Assembly (NCBI GenBank): GCA_938008165.1
Contig: CALLLP010000045.1
Coordinates: 1-41,433 of the forward strand
Direction of reading: 5' to 3'
Source of the DNA: an uncultured Neomegalonema sp.
GTDB lineage: Bacteria > Pseudomonadota > Alphaproteobacteria > Rhodobacterales > Rhodobacteraceae
DNA: 41,433 bases
The notes under the pieces: generated by a model
Told to the model about the DNA's origin: nothing
Seen by the model: only the letters and a program-made list of their open reading frames with translations
Database searches by the model: none
In this document: piece after piece, positions 35,313 through 41,433 of the stretch
Numbering within the stretch: the stretch's first letter is position 1
Layout: the number at the start of each line of letters is the position of its first letter
Position numbers and translations under genes: made by a program

Positions 35313-36584
35313 TCACTCAAGCCAAGCCGGTATCCGATCCTTCCCTAACATATCGTCATATGTGGGGCGGGGACGCGCAAGGGCGAAATCGTCGCCCCTG
35401 ACGATGACCTCCGGCGTCAGGGGGCGGGTGTTATACTCCGACGCCATGACCGCGCCATAGGCCCCGGCGCTGCGAAACGCGACCAGATCACCGGCCTTCA
35501 GCTCAGGCAATGCGCGGGTTTTGGCAAAAGTATCGCCGCTTTCGCAGATCGGCCCGACCACATCGTAATCATGGGTCGGCGTGCCCGGTGCCGGTTCAAT
35601 CACGGGCACAATATCGTGATGGGCATCATAGAGGGCCGGGCGGATCAGATCGTTCATCGCAGCATCGAGGATCAGGAACCGGCGCTCTCCCGCCTGCTTC
35701 ACATAGATCACCTTCGCCACCAGAATCCCCGCATTCGCCGCGATCAGCCGCCCCGGCTCGCATTCGAATTCCCGGTCCTCCCATCCGGCGAAGACCTCGC
35801 GCACGACCGCGCCGTAATCAGTGGGCAGGGGCGGCATGGCATTCACCCGCTCATAGGGCACCCCCAGCCCCCCGCCCAGATCAAGGCGCGGAACGGGGAT
35901 GCCCCCCGCCTCCAGCCGCTCGACCAGATCGCGCATCCGGGTATAGGCTTCGCGGAAAGGCTCCAGATCGGTCAGTTGCGAGCCGATATGCATATCGATG
36001 CCGACAACCTCGATCCCCGGCATCCCGGCGGCCTTGGCATAGATGCGCGGAGCATCCTCATAGGCGATGCCGAACTTGTTCTCGGCCTTGCCCGTGCTGA
36101 TTTTCTCATGCGTTTTCGCATCCACATCGGGATTCACCCGAAACGAAACGGGCGCGCGGGTGCCCATCGACACCGCCACGGCGTTCAGGGCCTCCAATTC
36201 CGGCTCGGATTCGACATTGATCTGGCGCACATCGTTTCGCAGGGCAAAGGCCAGCTCCGCCGCCGTTTTGCCGACCCCGGAAAAGATGATTTTTTGTCCC
36301 CCGATCCCGGCGGCCAGCGCCCGGCGGAACTCCCCCTCCGACACCACATCCGCGCCCGCGCCGATCCGCGCCAGCGTCGCCAATACCGCAAGATTCGAAT
36401 TGGCCTTCACCGCATAGCAAACCAGCGGATCGAGACCCTTCAGCCCATCGGCGAAGACGGTAAAATGCCGCTCCAGCGTTGCGGTCGAGTAGCAATAGAA
36501 GGGCGTACCGACCGCCTCGGCCAGCGCCGCAACCGCCACATCCTCGGCATGAAGCGCGCCGTCCTGATACAGAAAATGATCCAT
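35313..36584 (-). CDS. lysA: LysA, diaminopimelate decarboxylase
   Basis: This 423-residue PLP enzyme makes L-lysine from meso-diaminopimelate. The PLP lysine is in VCYAVKANSN (near residue 55), the glycine loop RLDLGGGLGVPY is near 230, and the substrate Cys region GPICESGDTFAK is near 342. ATG 36584 is preferred to an upstream start because MDHFLYQDGAL is the usual LysA N-terminus. It begins 1 nt after the stop of the small lipoprotein gene lptM and is followed by the DUF4175 gene, a conserved alphaproteobacterial order. Confidence 0.97.
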   Translation of the reverse strand: MDHFLYQDGALHAEDVAVAALAEAVGTPFYCYSTATLERHFTVFADGLKGLDPLVCYAVKANSNLAVLATLARIGAGADVVSEGEFRRALAAGIGGQKIIFSGVGKTAAELAFALRNDVRQINVESEPELEALNAVAVSMGTRAPVSFRVNPDVDAKTHEKISTGKAENKFGIAYEDAPRIYAKAAGMPGIEVVGIDMHIGSQLTDLEPFREAYTRMRDLVERLEAGGIPVPRLDLGGGLGVPYERVNAMPPLPTDYGAVVREVFAGWEDREFECEPGRLIAANAGILVAKVIYVKQAGERRFLILDAAMNDLIRPALYDAHHDIVPVIEPAPGTPTHDYDVVGPICESGDTFAKTRALPELKAGDLVAFRSAGAYGAVMASEYNTRPLTPEVIVRGDDFALARPRPTYDDMLGKDRIPAWLE

Positions 36585-36585
36585 G

Positions 36586-36711
36586 TCAGAACAGGGTCCG
36601 GGGCTTTTCGACCGGCGTGTCCTTCGCGGGCGGGGGCTGAAGATCGCCCTTTTTGCCGCAGGCGACAAGGCCGGTCGAAAGAAGAAGGGCAAGGATCAAG
36701 GCGCTGCGCAT
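36586..36711 (-). CDS. lptM: LptM/YifL-type small lipoprotein
   Basis: This 41-residue protein has a signal peptide with lipobox LVAC, giving a lipidated Cys18, followed by CGKKGDLQPPP, close to the CGxKGPL motif of LptM. In E. coli LptM binds the LptDE translocon and helps LptD form its correct disulfides. It is often adjacent to lysA, and here it ends 1 nt before the lysA start, so the two are coupled. argH, which often precedes it in Rhodobacterales, is not present; moaA diverges instead. Confidence 0.85.
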   Translation of the reverse strand: MRSALILALLLSTGLVACGKKGDLQPPPAKDTPVEKPRTLF

Positions 36712-36844
36712 GGGGCGGATCTCCGGGTAAAACACGCAATTCTCTTGGCGCGGGGGGCAAGCCGGGTCAAGGGGCCGTGATGCGAATTGCGCTTCGCGCG
36801 TCTCTCCCCTAGATTGCCTGTTCCGGTTTTGGGGAGGGCATATC

Positions 36845-37870
36845 ATGGACGCACCCGTTACGCAGGGCGCACCGCTCATCGATCCGTTCGCGCGGACGAT
36901 CGACTATCTGCGCGTCTCGGTCACGGATCGCTGCGATTTTCGCTGCGTCTACTGCATGTCCGAACATATGACATTCCTGCCCAAGCGCGACCTGCTGACG
37001 CTGGAAGAACTCGACCGCCTGTGCACGGCCTTTGTCACGCTGGGCGTGAAAAAGCTGCGCATCACGGGCGGGGAACCGCTGGTGCGGCGCAATATCATGT
37101 GGTTCTTCGATCAGATGGGGCGGCATCTCGCCTCCGGTGCGTTGCAAGAACTGACCCTGACCACCAACGGGTCGCAACTCGCCCGCCATGCGCAGGCATT
37201 GGCCGATGCCGGGGTGCGCCGGGTCAATGTATCGCTCGATACGCTCGATGCCGAAAAGTTTGGCCGCGTCACCCGCTGGGGCAAGCTCGACGCGGTGCTG
37301 CGCGGGATCGACGCGGCGAAAAAGGCGGGGATGGCCGTCAAGATCAACGCCGTCGCCATTCAGGATTTCAACGATTCGGAAATCCACGACATGATCGAAT
37401 GGGCGGGGGAAGAAGACCTCGACCTCACCTTTATCGAAGTCATGCCCATGGGCGAGATGGAGGAGCAGGAGCGCCTCGGTCAATACTGGCCCCTGACGGC
37501 GGTGCGCGAGACAATCGCCGAACGCTGGACCCTCGCGGAAAGCACCCACAAGACCGGCGGCCCCGCCCGCTATTTCGACGTGGCCGAGACGGGGCGACGG
37601 CTGGGCTTCATCACCCCGCTCACCCATAATTTCTGCGAAAGCTGCAACCGGGTGCGGCTGACCTGCACCGGCACGCTGTATCTATGCCTTGGGCAAGACC
37701 ACGCCGCCGACCTGCGCGCCCCGATGCGCGAATCAGACGACCCCGCCGTTCTGGAAGCCGCCATCCGCCACGCGATCACGCTCAAACCCAAGGGCCACGA
37801 TTTCGATTATTCACGGCAAGGCGTCGGCGGCCAGGTCAAGGCCCGGCATATGAGCGTAACAGGCGGATAA
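36845..37870 (+). CDS. moaA: MoaA, GTP 3',8-cyclase of molybdenum cofactor synthesis
   Basis: This 341-residue radical-SAM enzyme starts molybdopterin synthesis by converting GTP to 3',8-cyclo-GTP, with MoaC. The N-terminal cluster motif is CDFRCVYC (near residue 33), followed by [11 protein letters not shown] (near 72). The second [4Fe-4S] site is in [18 protein letters not shown] (near 263). The usual C-terminal GG tail is present (VTGG). GGGAGG lies about 6 nt before the ATG. No other moa genes are in the window. Confidence 0.97.
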   Translation: MDAPVTQGAPLIDPFARTIDYLRVSVTDRCDFRCVYCMSEHMTFLPKRDLLTLEELDRLCTAFVTLGVKKLRITGGEPLVRRNIMWFFDQMGRHLASGALQELTLTTNGSQLARHAQALADAGVRRVNVSLDTLDAEKFGRVTRWGKLDAVLRGIDAAKKAGMAVKINAVAIQDFNDSEIHDMIEWAGEEDLDLTFIEVMPMGEMEEQERLGQYWPLTAVRETIAERWTLAESTHKTGGPARYFDVAETGRRLGFITPLTHNFCESCNRVRLTCTGTLYLCLGQDHAADLRAPMRESDDPAVLEAAIRHAITLKPKGHDFDYSRQGVGGQVKARHMSVTGG

Positions 37871-38466
37871 CCTCCCGCCCTGCCACAAAACCATGCTCAA
37901 AGTGGCCCGAACGGCGGTAGCGTAGAAATGAAGGGTGCGCTCTGGCGCCGCACCCCCGAACACGGAAAAACTCTCATCGTGTCCATGAAACGATTGCGAC
38001 TCGCGAGAATGTCAAAGGATGCCGCGTTTCGCTCCGCGAATAGCGTGTGATGCCCATAGGCGGCATAGAACACAGTATTCAGCCATATTCACCGATAATC
38101 AGATTTCGTCACGGATCGTCACTTTTCGTTCCCCCCTATCAAGATGTAGTGGGGGAGGGGAGACAGAGATTTGAGGGATAGGATGGCGAGCGGGTAGGGG
38201 CGGAGTAAAATGCTCGGCGTTGCTGGGTAGAAGGTAGGCTGGAACACGCATCTTGCGGTGCATCAGTCCGCTTTGAGCGCATCTCCGCCATCAGGCGCCG
38301 CAAAGGACGGTAGCAGTTGGTCATCCTTTGCTTGTTGCGCCTGCAAATTCGACACAGCTAAGATTCAGGCAAAGCAGCTTTGCGCCGTTGATATCAGAGC
38401 CAGTCAGGTGAGCGCCTATGGCGGGGATCCACGCTTTGAGAGACCGACCAAAGCGCGCCTGCTTTT
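37871..38466. other. 596-bp stretch without a recognisable gene
   Basis: Short open frames occur on both strands, but none shows a known motif, signal peptide or convincing ribosome site. One reverse frame continues past the sulfatase stop, beginning with a Met-Lys-Lys at about 38,464, but is only about 49 codons long. The region is less GC-rich than its flanks in places (38,060-38,140) and may contain decayed sequence. The only structure seen is a small hairpin at 37933-37955. Confidence 0.6.
37933..37955 (+). terminator. Weak hairpin downstream of moaA
   Basis: GGGTGCG (37933-37939) pairs with CGCACCC (37949-37955) over a 9-nt loop, 63 nt after the moaA stop. No T-run follows, so it is at most a weak terminator. 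Confidence 0.35.
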
Positions 38467-40113
38467 TCATTGATTTCCCAAAGGCTTCAAGTCGCTGAAG
38501 GCTTGTCCCGTGGTGCGCTCGTATTCGTCTTCGTCCCAGAAACCGATGAGGATGCCGTCTTTTGCAGCTCTCTTCTGGCGGGCCAGTACGGCGGGTGTGG
38601 CAGTGATCCGCGTGTGGTGGCGCGTTGCCCATTTGAGCAGGGCGGCATTCATCCGCGCCCGCACCTCGATATGCTCCGGGACGTCCGAGCATCCGAGATC
38701 GGTGAGTTCGTCGGGGTCGGTTTCGAGATCGAACAGGATGGGCGCGAAGGTTTCGCAGGCGATATACTTCCAGCGCCCGTCGAAGATCATGGTCGTATGG
38801 GCATCCTCCTGCGGCACCCCCAGCGCCGCCGCCATGTCGGACCAGTGATAATCGTGTTCGCTGATCGCGTATTGGCGCGAGAAGCCGTCCCCGTCGTGCA
38901 GGATCGGGGTCAGATCGCGCCCTTCGATGATATGGGGTTTCGGGGCGCAGCCGAGGGCATTCATGAAAGTGGGGGCCAGGTCGATCATCTCGACGAGCGC
39001 GTCAGACACCCGCCCCCGTGTCGCGTCTGCTTCGGGGCGCGGATCCGCGATGATCAGGGGCACCTTCACCGCCATCTCGTGGTAGAAATCCTTGTCCCCC
39101 ATCCAATGGTCGCCCATGTAGTCGCCGTGATCCGAGGTGAACGCGATGATCGTGTTCTCGCTCAGGCCCTTTTCGTCCATCCAGGCGAACAAGCGCCCCA
39201 GATTGTCATCCAGCTGCTTGATCAGGCCCATATAGGCCGGGATGACGTGCCTGCGCACATGGTCACGCGCAAAGCTGCGGCAGACGCGGGCTTCGAGATA
39301 GGCGCGCATCAAGGGATGGTCGGTATGACGTTCGGCCTCCGACCGGACCGGATCGACGATATGCCGCTCGTCATACATGTCGTGATAGGGGGCGGAGACA
39401 ATATAGGGCCAGTGCGGCTTGATGTAGCTCAGGTGGCACATCCACGGGCGGCCATCCTCTACGGCCTCCTCCATGAAGGCCATGGCCCGGTTCGTCATAT
39501 AGGCCGTCTCGGAATGCTCTTCGGGCACATTCGCGGGAAGGCGGGAATTCTTGAGCAGCCAGGCTGACAGCAGCTCTCCGTTTTCGTCCAGACCGGAATT
39601 GGCGAAGTCTTCCCAAGGGTTGGCGCTGTCATAGCCATGGGCCACGAGGTAATCGTCGTAAGCCGACCATTGCTGCCGCGCGCTGTCCGGGTGCAGGCCG
39701 TCATCCCGCTCGAAAGGCTCGAAACCGCATTCGGACCGGCGCACGCCGATCTCGCTTCTGGGATCGATGCCGAGCCACGCCATTCCTTCCTTATCGGCAA
39801 TCATATGGGTTTTTCCGACCAGCACCGAACGCACCCCGGCATCGCGCAGGTGATCGCCCAAGGTCGGTTCCCCGACCCGGAGCGGCATGCCGTTCCAGGT
39901 AGAGCCATGGCTGCGCACGTAGCGCCCGGTATAGGCGGACATGCGCGAAGGGCCGCAGACCGGCGATTGCACGTAGGCGCGATCGAAACGCACGCCCCGC
40001 GCGGCCAGCGCGTCTATATGAGGCGTATGCAGATGCGGATGACCGTAACAGCTCAGATAGTCGAAACGGAGTTGATCCGCCATGATCCACAAGACATTGG
40101 GCGTATCGGTCAT
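38467..40113 (-). CDS. Sulfatase / phosphonate-monoester-hydrolase-like enzyme (formylglycine type)
   Basis: This 548-residue alkaline-phosphatase-superfamily enzyme has the metal-binding Asp in MADQLRFDYLSCYG (near residue 13) and the formylglycine site CGPSR (C53, fitting C-x-P-x-R). AFTSDHGDYMGDHWMGDK (near 320) gives further metal ligands. The C-terminal part, with WATRHHTRIT and the SAPYHDMYD region near 238, is closer to Rhizobium/Burkholderia phosphonate monoester hydrolases than to choline sulfatase. It probably cleaves a sulfate or phosphonate monoester; the substrate is not determined. No signal peptide is seen. The longer frame was rejected because ATG 40113 overlaps the MarR stop by 4 nt. 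An anaerobic or FGE-type maturase is needed and is not in the window. Confidence 0.9.
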   Translation of the reverse strand: MTDTPNVLWIMADQLRFDYLSCYGHPHLHTPHIDALAARGVRFDRAYVQSPVCGPSRMSAYTGRYVRSHGSTWNGMPLRVGEPTLGDHLRDAGVRSVLVGKTHMIADKEGMAWLGIDPRSEIGVRRSECGFEPFERDDGLHPDSARQQWSAYDDYLVAHGYDSANPWEDFANSGLDENGELLSAWLLKNSRLPANVPEEHSETAYMTNRAMAFMEEAVEDGRPWMCHLSYIKPHWPYIVSAPYHDMYDERHIVDPVRSEAERHTDHPLMRAYLEARVCRSFARDHVRRHVIPAYMGLIKQLDDNLGRLFAWMDEKGLSENTIIAFTSDHGDYMGDHWMGDKDFYHEMAVKVPLIIADPRPEADATRGRVSDALVEMIDLAPTFMNALGCAPKPHIIEGRDLTPILHDGDGFSRQYAISEHDYHWSDMAAALGVPQEDAHTTMIFDGRWKYIACETFAPILFDLETDPDELTDLGCSDVPEHIEVRARMNAALLKWATRHHTRITATPAVLARQKRAAKDGILIGFWDEDEYERTTGQAFSDLKPLGNQ

Positions 40114-40619
40114 CCTGTACCCTCGATATCTAGAGTGGATAAAACAGGGTCTTCCACGAATTGCTCGAAACGGTCGATAAGGGCGAGGAACCTGTCCAGC
40201 TCCACTTCTGAAAACGCGTTTGCAACAGCCTCGCGCCGCTGCGACATGATCGTCGATGTTTCGTCGAAAACGGACTGCCCGGCAGGCGTCAACGTGACCA
40301 GAGACACTCTGCGATCTCTGGCGCCTGTCGCGGCGGTGACGTAGCCTTTTTCCAACATGGTCGGGATCGTCCGGCTGATCAGGGCATGGTCGGTTCTTTG
40401 AATAGAAGCCATCTCCGTCACCGTCAAAGGACCGGCTTCCGCCAGATCCCAAAGAATGCGCCATTCGGTAATGGAGAGATTTCCCACGGATTTGAGCAAC
40501 CGTTTTGCTTGCGTCCGCGATGCCAAGGCCGCCGCCGCAATGCGGCCGAACAGGTTGCGCTCTTGCGCCCGTTGGCGCGCCCTGAAGCGATCCATGCGGT
40601 CATCGTGTTCTGTCGTCAT
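40110..40619 (-). CDS. MarR-family transcriptional regulator
   Basis: The 169-residue protein has a winged helix-turn-helix: SITEWRILWDLAEAGPLTVTEMASIQRTDHALISRTIPTMLEKGYV-like recognition helix near residues 48-93, and the wing GARDRRVSLVTLTPAG near 98. MarR proteins are dimers that usually repress nearby genes until a ligand binds. A perfect AGGAGG lies 4-5 nt before the ATG, and it overlaps the sulfatase start by 4 nt. It diverges from the TAXI gene across 116 nt containing a 20-bp imperfect palindrome. It probably controls both units. Confidence 0.92.
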   Translation of the reverse strand: MTTEHDDRMDRFRARQRAQERNLFGRIAAAALASRTQAKRLLKSVGNLSITEWRILWDLAEAGPLTVTEMASIQRTDHALISRTIPTMLEKGYVTAATGARDRRVSLVTLTPAGQSVFDETSTIMSQRREAVANAFSEVELDRFLALIDRFEQFVEDPVLSTLDIEGTG

Positions 40620-40655
40620 TGGCCCTCCTGCTGCCGTATAAGAACAGCAGATTTT

Positions 40656-40675
40656 TTACATGACAAGTCACATAA
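40656..40675. promoter_or_regulatory. Candidate MarR operator (20-bp imperfect palindrome)
   Basis: TTACATGACAAGTCACATAA matches its own reverse complement at 16 of 20 positions, with TGAC/GTCA cores and TTA/TAA ends. The size and symmetry suit a MarR dimer. It lies in the 116-nt space between the MarR and TAXI genes, 36 nt before the MarR start and 60 nt before the TAXI start. Confidence 0.6.
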
Positions 40676-40735
40676 TTTTTGCAACCCTCAAATGCGAAAG
40701 CCTCGTGGAAAACGGGCAATCCTTGGGAGGAAGAC

Positions 40736-41433
40736 ATGATCAAGAACACCATCGCGGGGGCGATGCTCGCGCTGCTGCCGGTCACAGCGTTCGCCCAGGC
40801 GACGCTGACCGCCGAGACGACCTCGCCGGGATCCACACCGCATTACATCGATACGACGCTGGCCGCCATTCTGGATGCGGACGGCGTGGCGACGATGCAG
40901 ATCACCGAAGGGGCCACGCTGACCAACTCGGTTCAGGCGGTTGCCGAAGGGCAGCTTGACATGGCCCCTGCGCCGCTGATCTTGCCCTTCCTTCTGTCGC
41001 GAGGTGTCGGCCCTTATTCCGGCCTTGGCGCGGAAAAGGGCAGGGAGTTGGCCTCGAACCTGCGGGCCTTGTTCTTTTCGGCTCCGTCCGCCCAATTGTT
41101 CGGCCACTACAACAGCGGTGCTATTCAGGGGCCGGGCGATATCGAAGGCAAACGCATCTACAACGGTCCGCCGCGCGGTGCGGCTTTGACCACGGGGCGG
41201 GCGGCAATTCAGCTTTTGGCAGGTCTGAAGGACGGCGAAGGCTACGAAGGCATCCAGACGCCGTGGCCTGATACCGTATCCACGATTACCGGCGGTGGTG
41301 TCGACGGCTGGACCTTGCCCGAAGGTCTGCCGTCCGGGCGTCAGATCGCGATTGCGGCGGCAGGCGGCACAACACTTTACGACATGCCGTCCGAGTTGCT
41401 CAACAGCGAGCTGGGACAGCAGATCGTCAACGC
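40736..41433 (+). CDS. TAXI-type TRAP-transporter solute-binding protein (partial, runs off the window)
   Basis: An open frame of 232 codons continues to the window edge without a stop. A signal peptide (residues 1-21, ending AFA) leads to a periplasmic-binding fold: ETTSPGSTPHYIDTTLA near 30, then NSVQAVAEGQLDMAPAP, as in TAXI receptors that feed TRAP transporters. AGGA lies 7 nt before the ATG. The TRAP membrane subunits should follow just outside the window. Being divergent from the MarR/sulfatase pair suggests uptake of the sulfatase substrate or product. A general periplasmic-binding protein of another class cannot be excluded from the partial sequence. Confidence 0.78.
   Translation, partial: MIKNTIAGAMLALLPVTAFAQATLTAETTSPGSTPHYIDTTLAAILDADGVATMQITEGATLTNSVQAVAEGQLDMAPAPLILPFLLSRGVGPYSGLGAEKGRELASNLRALFFSAPSAQLFGHYNSGAIQGPGDIEGKRIYNGPPRGAALTTGRAAIQLLAGLKDGEGYEGIQTPWPDTVSTITGGGVDGWTLPEGLPSGRQIAIAAAGGTTLYDMPSELLNSELGQQIVN

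Noticed and set aside
40114..40464. Longer N-terminus for the sulfatase
   Set aside because: It overlaps the MarR gene, and the sulfatase fold starts at the ATG that overlaps the MarR stop.

Overview
The window looks like a chromosomal segment of an alphaproteobacterium, most likely a member of the Rhodobacterales (Roseobacter/Paracoccus-type). The reasons are the high-GC coding style, the gene pairs glnD-murJ, lptM-lysA-DUF4175 (TIGR02302) and trpB-trpA-accD-folC, and the TRAP/TAXI-type uptake gene at the right end. These assignments come from reading protein motifs by eye; no database search was run.

Region 1 (about 1-2,900) is accessory DNA. A broken tyrosine-recombinase remnant (207-689) and a relatively AT-rich gene for a large DUF4209-type protein with a HEPN-like R-x4-H motif (787-2,694) lie directly beside the 3' end of a tRNA gene with CAT anticodon (2,807-2,883). 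This looks like one end of a decayed tRNA-associated island.

Region 2 (about 2,900-9,415) mixes envelope and poorly characterised genes: a two-gene glycosyltransferase unit (polyprenol-phosphate-sugar synthase type plus a polytopic GT87-like enzyme), an exported protein made of alternating 14- and 12-residue repeats, a translationally coupled radical-SAM/DUF547 pair, tRNA-Gly(GCC) and a DMT-family permease.

Region 3 (about 9,440-17,400) is one long leftward array: TVP38-like membrane protein, MerA/Lpd-like flavin disulfide reductase, sensor histidine kinase, P1 (DmpA-type) peptidase, YebC, FtsW and MurG. ftsW and murG overlap by 4 nt but are not surrounded by the other cell-wall (dcw) genes usually found with them.

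Region 4 (about 17,640-27,780) carries mutS, then convergent rsmI, then a rightward operon with 4-nt overlaps: LppC-type lipoprotein with a very long Pro/Glu-rich linker, glnD (PII uridylyltransferase) and murJ (lipid II flippase). Region 5 (27,900-36,710, leftward) is biosynthetic: lptM-lysA-DUF4175 protein, trpB, trpA, accD, folC. moaA diverges from lptM.

Region 6 (about 37,870-41,433) starts with a 596-bp stretch in which no gene is recognised. It is followed by a probable catabolic/uptake locus: a formylglycine-type sulfatase or phosphonate-monoester hydrolase relative, a MarR regulator overlapping it by 4 nt, and a divergent TAXI-type periplasmic solute-binding protein cut by the window edge. 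A 20-bp imperfect palindrome in the divergent promoter region is a good candidate MarR operator.

Most of the window is ordinary core chromosome. The best leads for something undescribed are the DUF4209/tRNA island end, the radical-SAM/DUF547 pair, the repeat protein, and the MarR-sulfatase-TAXI locus.
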